Assembly (NCBI GenBank): GCA_964631265.1
Contig: CAZVWW010000001.1
Location: 1-64,000 of the forward strand
Direction: 5' to 3'
Length of the DNA stretch: 64,000 bases
From: CAZVWW01 sp964631265
Lineage (GTDB): Bacteria > Thermotogota > Thermotogae > MWEM01
This document shows positions 40,358 through 49,530 of the stretch, piece after piece. A program made the position numbers and the translations under genes. Position 1 is the first letter of the stretch. Every line of letters begins with the position of its first letter. The notes beneath the pieces are model-generated. The model saw only the letters and a program-made list of their open reading frames with translations. It did no database searches and was not told the origin of the DNA.

Positions 40358-41434
40358 TTAAAGGACCTCAAGATTTGCTATAATGATCATTCTCTCTCTA
40401 TCTTCATCTCCTATTCCGTAAAACTCATCTTTTCTGAAAATGGTGATTGCTTTTCTGTTTAATCTCGATAGAGCGGATTTCAGATATTTTCCGTAAAATT
40501 TGAAACTGATCCCCGCTTCTTCTGCGGTGTACTCATTGATTCCCCGATAGCACGAATAGTATAAGCCGGTTGTTTTCAGCTCAAGTTTTAAAGCATCTGG
40601 AGTTAACCTGGCTTTTATCGGGGTTCGAGGGGAAATGCGTTGTGTTTTTGTTATATCATGTTTCATCCCGTTCTTGTCAAGGACACTCACGGGTACTGTT
40701 TCATGGTATAAGTGGATAAGCTTAAGAATCCTTTCGCTTTCATAGTTTTCAACAGGTCTTGAGCAAATCTTTGTCAACAGGCCCGAGGTTTGAAAACCGA
40801 CGGATGTCCCTTCCTGATTGATGCCCATGTTGAGTGAGCATGATTTAACGGATTTTTGAGCCTTTATCAGATGGCGTACGCTTTGATAGGGGACGGCTGA
40901 TTCAATATCATTGCATTGTGTGCCTGTGTTGTAGATACAGAAGACGTTGTCATAGATAGAAATGATATACAATATACCATCCTTGACGAAGAAAAAGACC
41001 TTGTCATCTTCCGGCATATGGACGGTGGCAAAATCAAGACCGTTGAAAAAACTGCTGACAGAAAATTTTCCCACCATCTCAAAAACTGGTGATGGTGGAA
41101 TCTTTTTGGAAGTATTCGTGGCAATAGTCAGGAGTTCGTTCTTTATTTTTAACGTGATCTCCCCCTTTTTAAGCGCCAGGTAGAGATCGTTTTCTCTCTT
41201 CTTTTCAATAAGCAGCCTCAGCGTTTTGATGGGCAATTCATAGACCCCGGTGAAAGGTTCGCATTTCTGTTTCAAACTAAAGACCGCACTCAGACAACCG
41301 TCTGTTGAAAACAATTTCAAGCCGTTATCATAGTACAAGCGGATAAATTTCTTTTCCCGTTCTGAACCGGTCAGTTTGTTGCAGAAATCTATCATTTTAG
41401 AGAAAACACGGGCATCAACTTTAAACTCCGGCAA
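40358..41434 (-). CDS. divergent sliding-clamp (DnaN)-like protein, tentative
   Basis: 358 residues, close to the 366 typical of the DNA polymerase III beta clamp. The layout resembles three repeated clamp domains: early strands with LYYDNGLKLFSTDG, a middle FNGLDFATVHMPEDDKVFFFVKDGILYI that recalls the second-domain helix and strand pair, and an ending KYLKSALSRLN followed by ERMIIIANLEVL, like the clamp's YLxDALK and the usual terminal strand. No enzyme motif is visible. TTG 41434 has AAAGGAA about ten bases upstream. If real it would be a second clamp or a paralog with another role. The assignment is by pattern only. Confidence 0.45.
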   Translation of the reverse strand: MPEFKVDARVFSKMIDFCNKLTGSEREKKFIRLYYDNGLKLFSTDGCLSAVFSLKQKCEPFTGVYELPIKTLRLLIEKKRENDLYLALKKGEITLKIKNELLTIATNTSKKIPPSPVFEMVGKFSVSSFFNGLDFATVHMPEDDKVFFFVKDGILYIISIYDNVFCIYNTGTQCNDIESAVPYQSVRHLIKAQKSVKSCSLNMGINQEGTSVGFQTSGLLTKICSRPVENYESERILKLIHLYHETVPVSVLDKNGMKHDITKTQRISPRTPIKARLTPDALKLELKTTGLYYSCYRGINEYTAEEAGISFKFYGKYLKSALSRLNRKAITIFRKDEFYGIGDEDRERMIIIANLEVL

Positions 41435-41474
41435 GAAATATCATTTCCTTTCTGATCGAGATCATTTCCGCTTT

Positions 41475-41480
41475 ATTATA
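41475..41480 (-). promoter_or_regulatory. extended -10 before the clamp-like gene
   Basis: Minus strand TGATATAAT, with TATAAT at 41475-41480, just inside the spacer after rqcH. The -35 is weak. It would let the clamp-like gene and kbl be transcribed apart from rqcH. Confidence 0.45.
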
Positions 41481-41487
41481 TCATCAT

Positions 41488-43272
41488 TCAGTTCCTAATC
41501 TTAGCCGGATCGACGATGAGCGTATTAAAATAATCATAAATGACAAAACCGGGCGGAGCCCCTTTCGACTTTTTAACGTATTTCAGTCTGGTATAGTCCA
41601 CCGGAACCTTACTACCTCCTCTGGCCTTGGAAAAACGCGCGGCCAGTTCAGCAGCTTTGACTTTCACAGGCTCGGGAACCTCTCTTCCAGCTGACTGGAC
41701 AATAACATGAGAACCCGGAATGTTACGGGCGTGAAACCAGTAATCCTCCCGGGAATGCTCTCTTGTCATCTTGTCGTTCTGTCTGTTGTTACGGCCCACG
41801 AGGATCTTAAAACCGTTGTATTCAAATTCTCTGGGAGAACTCCTTTTTGCCTTTTTTTTCTTTTTCTTTTCCTTTTTGACCCCGCTTTTTAATAGTCCGG
41901 CTTCTTTCATCTCTTCCTTGATCTCGTTGAGCTCTTCTTCAGTGTCAACATCTTCGAGCGAGTTTAAGCTCAGTTCATAGTAATAGATCAAACGGTTGAG
42001 TTTCTTAAGGCGTTTTGAGATAACCTTTTTTCTTCTTTTCAACTTCGCTGCCTTTTGAAACATCTTTTGGGCATTCCGGGTGAGCTCTTTGGATTGATCA
42101 AGTGAAAGGGTCTTTTCCCCGCCTGTTTCCCAATCGGTGACCTTGATTTCATTGTAATGGCCATGTGGATCAAACAGGTGGATATTGCCCATGATCAGTT
42201 CGGCCTCTTTTTGAAGTTCTTCTGCCTTATCACTTTCCGCCAGATCTTTTTCAAGGTTGTATGTATTTGATTCGATATTCTTTTTCTTCTTGATGACTTT
42301 TTCTTTTAATACAGCGATTTTCTCGTTGAGAGAATTTTTCTTTCGGGCCTGACCATTTGCGCTTTCAAGGGCTTTGGAAGGCGTTTTTTTCTCTGCGTCA
42401 TAACCATTATCTAAAAGATGAAGCAGAGGCACCGGGGATACGGTTGCCTTGCCTTCATCATTTTTAAAGATATACAAACTCTGCTCTTTGTCGTTCAACT
42501 GTTCTTGAATATCAGTGAGAATTTCATGGAGAGAGAGGATACCGGCATCATCCAGGGTTCCTATGGGTTGTTTTCTGTTAAAAGTCGATGGTGATGCGCC
42601 GGGATTATCCCGGTCTTTTTCCGGAACACAGGAGGTTCCCTCGAGCCTGTAACCAATCTCATCAACATGCTGCCTGCCAAAGCCCTGAAAATGACTCTGA
42701 ACAAAACGGGGTAAGCCCTTTTTGGAATTGTTTTGTATGGCATCGATTAGAAATTCCAGACCCTTTTCAGTATACTCATCCAGGGTCATTCCGTTTGAGA
42801 GATAGGGTTCGTATTCAACACCCGGCACGATTGATCGTTTATCGGTTATGCGTCTCTTCCAGGCCTCGATGATCATCTGCTTTTCATCAGTCAGGATGAT
42901 ATTCGAGTTCCTTCCCATGATCTCGAAAAAGAGCTTGAATATCCTCGAGTCACCAATTTCGTCGCGCTTTTTGAAATCAATCTCAAAAATCCTGTCATTT
43001 CCCAACTGTCGGCATTCTTGAATCCGGGAACCGGCCAGGTATTTCCTCAGCAACATGGTGAACGAATCCGGATGCTGCAGACTGGGCTCTTTCTTTTCAG
43101 TTAAAGCGACATAACAGTCGGAGGAAAGGATGGTGATATACAGGATTGCATGGGACAGTTCAAAATAGAACCTCCCGTTGGAGGGCATCTGGATCTTTTT
43201 GACATAATTTGAAACGATCCGTTCTTTTATCTCTTTGATGATGACACTAAGGGTTAAACCGTCTATATGCAT
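41488..43272 (-). CDS. rqcH: NFACT-family ribosome quality control protein RqcH
   Basis: 594 residues. NFACT-N comes first (IDGLTLSVIIKEI, and FEIMGRNSNIILTD), then a helix-hairpin-helix and a long coiled coil (about 300-440), then the NFACT-R domain (YWFHARNIPGSHVIVQ, KVPVDYTRLKYVKK). RqcH binds stalled 50S-peptidyl-tRNA and adds alanine tails that mark the chain for degradation. Older annotation as fibronectin-binding protein reflects the same family. ATG 43272 follows AAAGGAAC and lies inside the end of nfo (26-base overlap). Confidence 0.92.
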   Translation of the reverse strand: MHIDGLTLSVIIKEIKERIVSNYVKKIQMPSNGRFYFELSHAILYITILSSDCYVALTEKKEPSLQHPDSFTMLLRKYLAGSRIQECRQLGNDRIFEIDFKKRDEIGDSRIFKLFFEIMGRNSNIILTDEKQMIIEAWKRRITDKRSIVPGVEYEPYLSNGMTLDEYTEKGLEFLIDAIQNNSKKGLPRFVQSHFQGFGRQHVDEIGYRLEGTSCVPEKDRDNPGASPSTFNRKQPIGTLDDAGILSLHEILTDIQEQLNDKEQSLYIFKNDEGKATVSPVPLLHLLDNGYDAEKKTPSKALESANGQARKKNSLNEKIAVLKEKVIKKKKNIESNTYNLEKDLAESDKAEELQKEAELIMGNIHLFDPHGHYNEIKVTDWETGGEKTLSLDQSKELTRNAQKMFQKAAKLKRRKKVISKRLKKLNRLIYYYELSLNSLEDVDTEEELNEIKEEMKEAGLLKSGVKKEKKKKKKAKRSSPREFEYNGFKILVGRNNRQNDKMTREHSREDYWFHARNIPGSHVIVQSAGREVPEPVKVKAAELAARFSKARGGSKVPVDYTRLKYVKKSKGAPPGFVIYDYFNTLIVDPAKIRN

Positions 43273-44140
43273 GGTTGTTCCTTTCTAATTCAGAGATGAT
43301 CTTAATCTCCTCCCGATGCTTTTTCCAGTCTCCGGGGGTTTCCATAATCAAGGGAATCGATGAAAAGTAGCGGGACGACAAAAAGACTGAAAACCCCTCT
43401 TTTCCGATATAGCCTTCACCGATATTGGCATGACGGTCCTTTTTCTCTCCTACGTCAAATTTGCTGTCGTTGAGATGGACGAGTTTTAATCGGTCTGAGC
43501 CTATGATCTCATCAAACTGCTTTTTGAGGGATATGACATCCTCCTCTTTTCGGATGTCATATCCGGCATCGAAGCCGTGGCAGGTGTCATAACAAACCCC
43601 AATATTTGAGTCTGATTCAACAGCGGCGATAATATCCGCAAGGCTCTCCAATGTGAAACCGACGTTGTTGCCTTTCGGCGAAACATTCTCAAGCAGTATC
43701 AAGACTTCGGTATCGGCTTCTTTCAAGAGTCTGTTTAAGAACGATTTGACTCTCTTCCGGCCTTCTTCAGCTCCCGCTCCCTTGTGCGATCCGGGGTGAA
43801 CAATGAGATATTGAACGCCCAGTCTTCCGCAGAGCTCGAGTTCCTTTTTCATTAGTTGATAGGATTTGTTATAAACCGGGGAATCGATTTCGGAAGCCAT
43901 GTTGATGAGATAACCGGAATGGATAAACATGTGATTCCGGGGGATTTCGTTTGCTGACAGTGCTTTCTGAAAATCTTCAACCTCTTGATCCGAAAATGTC
44001 TTATCGGTCTTGTAGGATCGGGGATTGTGGGAGAAAAACTGAAAGGCATTTCCTCCCATTTTCCCGGTCTTTTCAGGGATTTTATCGATACCTCCGGAAA
44101 TCGGTAAATGACTTCCGATAATCAAATCCCTTTTATTCAT
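43247..44140 (-). CDS. nfo: endonuclease IV (AP endonuclease)
   Basis: A 297-residue TIM-barrel enzyme that cuts DNA 5' of abasic sites with three metal ions. Ligand motifs: GSHLPISGG, IHSGYLINMA, VHPGSHKG, LENVSPKGN, GVCYDTCHGFDAGYD, VHLNDSK, RHANIGEGYIG, METPG. ATG 44140 overlaps the osmC stop by eight bases, indicating coupled translation. A GTG at 44164 would add eight residues but sits deeper in osmC. Confidence 0.95.
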   Translation of the reverse strand: MNKRDLIIGSHLPISGGIDKIPEKTGKMGGNAFQFFSHNPRSYKTDKTFSDQEVEDFQKALSANEIPRNHMFIHSGYLINMASEIDSPVYNKSYQLMKKELELCGRLGVQYLIVHPGSHKGAGAEEGRKRVKSFLNRLLKEADTEVLILLENVSPKGNNVGFTLESLADIIAAVESDSNIGVCYDTCHGFDAGYDIRKEEDVISLKKQFDEIIGSDRLKLVHLNDSKFDVGEKKDRHANIGEGYIGKEGFSVFLSSRYFSSIPLIMETPGDWKKHREEIKIISELERNNHAYRRFNP

Positions 44141-44546
44141 AGATGATTTCGTATGTGAGTTCACTGGCCTTTTTTAACATCTCAGAAACACCGCAGTACC
44201 TTTCCTGAGAAAGGTTGACTGCTTTTTCAACTTTGGACTTTTTGCTGTCGTCATCAAGTTTGAAGTAATACTTAAGATGGATCTTTTTGTAATGAACAGG
44301 ATGTTCCTCTGTATCCTCATGTTCAGCTTCAATTCTTAATGAATAGTCTTCTACCTTCATCTTCTTCAATATCGACACAACATCCATACCGGTACATCCC
44401 GTCAGTCCAACAAGCAGGAGTTCTTTAGGGCGAACACCCTTATCATTTCCGCCTACTTTTGGGGATGCATCCAGGATCATTTCATGATTCGACTCTGTTT
44501 GGGTCAAAAATTCCATGTTGCCTTTCCATTCAGTCTTAACTGCCAT
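44133..44546 (-). CDS. OsmC family peroxiredoxin-like protein
   Basis: 137 residues with the OsmC/Ohr fold. The two reactive cysteines are Cys51 (LTGCTGMD) and Cys118 (ERYCGVSEM), as in thiol peroxidases that reduce organic hydroperoxides; YhfA-type OsmC proteins share this spacing. KGVRPKELLLVGL is the conserved loop. ATG 44546 follows GGAGGTG. It stands between radA and nfo, which suits a repair and oxidative-stress block. Confidence 0.88.
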   Translation of the reverse strand: MAVKTEWKGNMEFLTQTESNHEMILDASPKVGGNDKGVRPKELLLVGLTGCTGMDVVSILKKMKVEDYSLRIEAEHEDTEEHPVHYKKIHLKYYFKLDDDSKKSKVEKAVNLSQERYCGVSEMLKKASELTYEIIYE

Positions 44547-44561
44547 CTATTACACCTCCGT

Positions 44562-45944
44562 TTAATTGATGGTTTTTAACAGTGCCTCATGTAAGGTATT
44601 GTATTCGAATAGGTTTATCCCGTCGATCACCTTTTTACTGAGTCTCTCTTTTGTTTTTGACGGGACAACAACTTTTGAAAATCCCAGGCGTTTCAATTCC
44701 GTTATCCGCTTTTCCGGAAAGGATACGGATCGGAGCTTTCCATCGAGCCCCACTTCTCCAAAACAAGCCATTCCGCTTGGAAGATAGTTGTCTGTGAAAG
44801 AGGAATAAAGCGCCATTGCCACAGGCAGGTCTATTCCGGGATCAGCCGTCTTCAAACCGCCAAGCAGGTTGATATAGATATCACTGTATTCAACATTCAC
44901 ATTGAGTCTTTTTGTTAATACAGCGGATATGAGAGCCAGTCTTTCGGGGTTGACCCCTTTACTGAGTCTCCTCGGTGAACTGAACTGTGCCTTGACCACC
45001 AGACCCTGTACTTCGACGACCAGCGGGGTGTTGCCCTCAATGACAATGCCCAGACAATTACCGGAAAGATTGGAATCGATATCATAAAACCTTTCGGAAG
45101 GGTCAAGGACTTCATTCAGTCCGGTCTCCTTCATCTCAAAGACCCCAATCTCATTGGTAGGACCAAATCTGTTCTTAACACTTCTGAGTATCCTGAGGTC
45201 GGTCTCCTTATTTCCCTCAAAATACAGTACAACATCCACCAGGTGCTCAATCAATTTCGGTCCGGCAATCTGTCCCCCTTTTGTGATATGGGCAACGATA
45301 AAGACGGGTATATTTCTGCTTTTGGCAAAGGACACAATATTGGATGTGCACTCTCTGATCTGGACAGCCCCGCCCGGCAGGGAATTGACCTCGGATGACT
45401 TCATCGTTTGAATTGAATCCACCACGATGATACTTTTTTCATCATCGGGATTCAGTTTCTTTTCCAGCTTTCTCAGAGCCACATCAATAAAGGTCGAATT
45501 TAGAACGTTGATCCCTTCACCTGATTTTTTCTTTTCCCTTTCTGATGCTTGCGATACCCTTTTATTCCTCAAATAGATCTGTTCAAAGGACTCTTCCCCG
45601 CTGATGTAATAACTCTTCTCAAACTTCGAACACAACTGGGTCAACAGGGTGCTTTTTCCGACGCCGGGATCGCCCCCCAGGAGAACAACAGACCCGTTCA
45701 CAACACCTCCACCCAATACTCTGTTGAGATGGGTAAACTGACTGTTTATCCTCTGAGACTCGTTACCCTCGTATTGACTGAGGGGAATAAACTCATTCTC
45801 TTTGGTCGTATCAAATCCGTGTTCCTCTTTTTCTGCTATCTCTTTGGCGCTGTTCCACTCATCACACTGGGGACATTTTCCAAACCACTTTGTGCTTTCA
45901 TAACCACAGATATCACAGACAAAGAGTGGTGCCTTTTTCTTCAT
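44562..45944 (-). CDS. radA: DNA repair protein RadA
   Basis: 460 residues. An N-terminal zinc finger (Cys10, 13, 24, 27), then a RecA-like ATPase with Walker A GDPGVGKST and the RadA-specific KNRFGPTNE motif, then a Lon-protease-like domain (about 310-455). RadA is a hexameric helicase that drives branch migration in recombination. ATG 45944 overlaps the clpC stop as ATGA. In Firmicutes clpC and radA are also neighbours, but the usual ctsR-mcsA-mcsB genes are not present here. Confidence 0.96.
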   Translation of the reverse strand: MKKKAPLFVCDICGYESTKWFGKCPQCDEWNSAKEIAEKEEHGFDTTKENEFIPLSQYEGNESQRINSQFTHLNRVLGGGVVNGSVVLLGGDPGVGKSTLLTQLCSKFEKSYYISGEESFEQIYLRNKRVSQASEREKKKSGEGINVLNSTFIDVALRKLEKKLNPDDEKSIIVVDSIQTMKSSEVNSLPGGAVQIRECTSNIVSFAKSRNIPVFIVAHITKGGQIAGPKLIEHLVDVVLYFEGNKETDLRILRSVKNRFGPTNEIGVFEMKETGLNEVLDPSERFYDIDSNLSGNCLGIVIEGNTPLVVEVQGLVVKAQFSSPRRLSKGVNPERLALISAVLTKRLNVNVEYSDIYINLLGGLKTADPGIDLPVAMALYSSFTDNYLPSGMACFGEVGLDGKLRSVSFPEKRITELKRLGFSKVVVPSKTKERLSKKVIDGINLFEYNTLHEALLKTIN

Positions 45945-48433
45945 TTTGCCGGTCCGACGCTAAGCAGCTCTCTGTTCTTTGGTGCAGAATCCTTTTTTAT
46001 AAATTTGATCTCATTGTTCTTTGTCAACGTTATCTTGATCACATCCCCCGGTTCAAAGCGACTGGAGAGCAGCTCCTCGGCGAGAGGATCTTCGATATAT
46101 TTCTGGAGGGCTCTTTTCAGCGGTCTTGCACCGTAAACAGGGTCAAACCCCTCGTTGATTAAGAACTCCCTGGCGTTTTTACTCAGATCCAGGGTCAGTT
46201 CCTTATCCGTTAGTCTCTCGGTCAGATAGCCGAGCAGGATGTCTATGATTGAACTGATGTTTTCTTTTGTCAGCTGGTGGAAGACGATATTTTCATCCAG
46301 TCTGTTTAAAAATTCAGGTCTGAATATCTTTCTGACTTCCCCCATAACGGTCTTCTTCATGTCGTCATATTGCATTTTTCTGTCTTGTTCTATCTCAAAA
46401 CCGAGTGAATTCTTGGTCTTGTTGATGATTTCGCCGCCGATGTTGCTTGTGAGAATCAGTACGACATTTCTGAAATCAATGTTTCTTCCCTGGGAATCCG
46501 TCAAGCGCCCTTCATCGGTTATCTGCAGTAGGATATTATACACATCGGGATGCGCCTTTTCAATCTCGTCGAGAAGAACCACTGAATAGGGATTTCTTCT
46601 AACGGATTCTGTCAATGTTCCGCCCTCTTCATATCCAACATAACCGGGAGGAGCCCCGATAAGCCTTGAAACCGCGAATCGCTCCATATATTCCGACATA
46701 TCATATCTCAATAAAGCCCTTTCGTTGCCAAAGAGATACTCTGCCAATGTCTTGGCGAGTTCTGTCTTTCCCACCCCGGTCGGGCCGAGGAAGAGGAATG
46801 TTCCGACAGGGCGCTTGGGATCTTTCAGGCCGCTTCTTGCACGTCTGATGGCCTTGGAAATAGCCCGGATTGCCTCATCTTGTCCCACAACTCTTTCATG
46901 GAGTGAATCTTCCAGATGGAGCAGTTTATGACTCTCGTCCTCCTCGATCTTAGTCAGGGGGATACCCGTCCACTTGGAAACAATTTGGGCAACATCTTCA
47001 AAATCGACGATTTCAATGCTGTTCATCGCTTCATCTTTCCAATCGGTGAAAGCTCTTGTGTATTCGCTGTTCAATTCCCGCTCTTCATTCTGCAATCTTT
47101 GCGCCTCAAAATAATCCGAGTTTTTGGCCGCTCCCACTCTTTCCTGTTTTTTCATTTTGACTCTTTCCTCAAGATCCTTCAGTTCTTGCGGGATCTCCAG
47201 TGCCATTAATCTCTTTTTTGCCCCGGCCTCATCGATCACATCTATCGCCATATCGGGGAGAAAATGATCGGATATGTAGGCCCTGGAGAGCTTTATGGAT
47301 TGCTTTAACGCCTCATCCGTGTATTCCACTTTATGATGGAGTTCATATTTTTCTTTCAGACCCTTCAGGATCTCAATTGTTTCATCAAAACCGGGTTCTT
47401 TCACTGTGATCTTCTGAAAACGTCTTTCAAGCGCCCCGTCTTTTTCGATGCTTTTCCGGTATTCATCCGGAGTGGTCGCCCCTATACATCTGAAATCACC
47501 GTTGGCAAGGGCCGGTTTAAGGATGTTGGCAGCGTCGACAGCGCCCTCTGCTGCCCCCGCCCCGACGATGGTGTGCATTTCATCGATGAATACAATCAGA
47601 TTGGGGTCCTGCTGGATGATCTTGAGGAGTTTTTTCATCCTTTTTTCGAATTCTCCCCTGTATTTCGTTCCGGCAACAAGCGATGCCAGATCAAGAGAAA
47701 AGATTGTCTTGTTCTTGAGGATGACGGGAACCTTGTTCTCAACGATCTTTTCAACCAGACCGTTGACGATGGCCGTTTTGCCTACTCCGGGTTCTCCTAT
47801 CAGGACGGGATTGTTCTTCTTTCTTCTGATAAGGATCTGCATCATCCGCTGTATCTCGACTTCTCTTCCGATGACGGGATCCAGCTTCCCCTCGGCCGCC
47901 TGTTCGTTTAAGTTTCTGCCAAATTCCTCCAGTTGCTTGATGAGATAGGAATTCTTTCCTTTTTTGGGGACATCCAGCTGTTTACTGTCGGCAGGATTCA
48001 TCCGATTAATCAATTCTCTGTTCAATGCTGTCAGGTTAATATTCAACCTTGTCAGTATTCTGACAGCCCCGTTCTGGTTCTGTCTTAAAATGGCCAGAAA
48101 GATATGCTCTATCTCGATCTTTGGACTCGAGAAAGCCTTTGATTCCTCAAACGCAGTCTCAAGAATCCCCTTCAGTCTTGGCGAGATCTGCGGGGACATG
48201 CTGGATAGTCTCTTGACGCCTTTGCCAAGAGATTTGATGACTTCTTCCCTTATCACATCATATTCAACATCATAATCGTTGATGAGCAGGTCGAAAACAA
48301 TATTGGATGGAACTTTACAGATTGAAAGCAATATATGTTCAGGATCGATCATTCTGTGACCGAGATTTTCCGCTTCTCTTTGCGATATTAAAAACATCTC
48401 GGCTGCTTCATGTGAAAATTTATCAAAATACAC
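45941..48433 (-). CDS. clpC: ATP-dependent Clp protease ATPase subunit ClpC
   Basis: About 830 residues: N domain with two Clp repeats (1-145), first AAA module with GEPGVGKTA, a middle domain with a UVR-like segment (LKDLEERVKMKKQ), second AAA module with GPTGVGKTE, and the D2-small domain. ClpC unfolds proteins for ClpP. GTG 48433 is preferred because GAGGTG lies six bases upstream; an earlier GTG (48442) is part of that site. The stop overlaps radA. No ctsR or mcsB is adjacent, so the regulation differs from that in Bacillus. Confidence 0.96.
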   Translation of the reverse strand: MYFDKFSHEAAEMFLISQREAENLGHRMIDPEHILLSICKVPSNIVFDLLINDYDVEYDVIREEVIKSLGKGVKRLSSMSPQISPRLKGILETAFEESKAFSSPKIEIEHIFLAILRQNQNGAVRILTRLNINLTALNRELINRMNPADSKQLDVPKKGKNSYLIKQLEEFGRNLNEQAAEGKLDPVIGREVEIQRMMQILIRRKKNNPVLIGEPGVGKTAIVNGLVEKIVENKVPVILKNKTIFSLDLASLVAGTKYRGEFEKRMKKLLKIIQQDPNLIVFIDEMHTIVGAGAAEGAVDAANILKPALANGDFRCIGATTPDEYRKSIEKDGALERRFQKITVKEPGFDETIEILKGLKEKYELHHKVEYTDEALKQSIKLSRAYISDHFLPDMAIDVIDEAGAKKRLMALEIPQELKDLEERVKMKKQERVGAAKNSDYFEAQRLQNEERELNSEYTRAFTDWKDEAMNSIEIVDFEDVAQIVSKWTGIPLTKIEEDESHKLLHLEDSLHERVVGQDEAIRAISKAIRRARSGLKDPKRPVGTFLFLGPTGVGKTELAKTLAEYLFGNERALLRYDMSEYMERFAVSRLIGAPPGYVGYEEGGTLTESVRRNPYSVVLLDEIEKAHPDVYNILLQITDEGRLTDSQGRNIDFRNVVLILTSNIGGEIINKTKNSLGFEIEQDRKMQYDDMKKTVMGEVRKIFRPEFLNRLDENIVFHQLTKENISSIIDILLGYLTERLTDKELTLDLSKNAREFLINEGFDPVYGARPLKRALQKYIEDPLAEELLSSRFEPGDVIKITLTKNNEIKFIKKDSAPKNRELLSVGPAK

Positions 48434-48498
48434 TTTAATCACCTCATTTGTTTCGTCTAAAGTTGTGACGTAAATGGCATTACTATCATTTTAGTTTA

Positions 48499-49530
48499 TT
48501 ACGGCCCGTTGTGCTCGTCAATAATCCTGTTGATTAATGCAAACATGTTAATGCCTTCATAATGCCACAGCCTTGGGAACATACTCTTTTCAGTTAACCC
48601 GGGAATGGTGTTGATCTCATTCCAGTAGATCTCACCGTTTTTCCGCTTAACAAAGAAATCGATTCGCGCCATATCAGTGACCCCGAAGAAAGTAGCGATG
48701 ACAAGCGTAAGATCTCTGATCCTTTTCTTAGCGTCAAGACTGATGCCGGCCGGTACAATACACCTTGTCTCATCGTCTTCATATTTCGCATATGTATCAT
48801 AAAAGTCTTCCCTGTAAAATACCTCTCCGGGCTCGGAAATCACTTTCTTCTCCTTGCCGATCATCCCGCATTCTACTTCAATTATATCATCGATGCACTC
48901 TTCAACAATGATTCTGTCGTCAATTTTAAAAGCCTTTTTTATCGCCGGCTTGATGTCCTCTTCTTCCCGAACCTTTGTGATACCAATCGAGGATCCGGTG
49001 CCGGAAGGTTTGACGAATACCGGAAATGAAAAATGGTTACAGATAAGATTGACCGGGTCTTTTTCTTTGACAGTTTGGTGGTTTAAAGCAAGATAAACCG
49101 GTTGTCGAACCCTCAAACAGGATGCAATATTCCTACTTTGGATCTTATCGAAGCAAATCGAGTTTGTCAACGTTCTCGAACCGATATAATCGATATCAGT
49201 GGATTCCAATATGGACTGCAGCGTGCCGTCTTCTCCGAATTTGCCGTGAATCATGGGCAACCACAGATCGATCTCGGGATAGGCAAAGGGGAATCTTTTC
49301 TTTAATGTCTTTTGCTCCTCATCAATCAATTTGCCGGACAGTATCTTGATTGAGGATGTTACGTCATACCAGAATCCCTGCTGGTCGATGTAAAACGGAA
49401 CGATTTGCCGGTTATGTTGATGCTTGTTTTGAACAAAGGCATTAAAGATACTGCTCGCGGATTTTATCGATACGTCATGTTCCGGACTGGGACCGCCAAA
49501 AACAAGGCCTACCTTTTGGATTTGATTCAT
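48499..49530 (-). CDS. ddl: D-alanine--D-alanine ligase
   Basis: A 343-residue ATP-grasp enzyme that makes the D-Ala-D-Ala dipeptide of peptidoglycan. Marks: GLVFGGPSPEHDVS, LPMIHGKFGEDGTLQ, KPSGTGSSIGITKV, and at the end EIYWNEINTIPGLT with the metal-binding Glu and Asn. ATG 49530 overlaps the upstream TGA (ATGA). Its presence shows that the cell makes peptidoglycan. The residue after LPMIHG leaves open the choice between D-Ala and D-lactate ligase. Confidence 0.93.
   Translation of the reverse strand: MNQIQKVGLVFGGPSPEHDVSIKSASSIFNAFVQNKHQHNRQIVPFYIDQQGFWYDVTSSIKILSGKLIDEEQKTLKKRFPFAYPEIDLWLPMIHGKFGEDGTLQSILESTDIDYIGSRTLTNSICFDKIQSRNIASCLRVRQPVYLALNHQTVKEKDPVNLICNHFSFPVFVKPSGTGSSIGITKVREEEDIKPAIKKAFKIDDRIIVEECIDDIIEVECGMIGKEKKVISEPGEVFYREDFYDTYAKYEDDETRCIVPAGISLDAKKRIRDLTLVIATFFGVTDMARIDFFVKRKNGEIYWNEINTIPGLTEKSMFPRLWHYEGINMFALINRIIDEHNGP

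Noticed and set aside
41488..43272. Fibronectin-binding adhesin
   Set aside because: No export signal; the domain order is that of the cytoplasmic ribosome-quality-control protein RqcH.
47333..47948. Overlapping plus-strand frames of 192 and 166 codons inside clpC
   Set aside because: Shadows of the conserved AAA module on the other strand.
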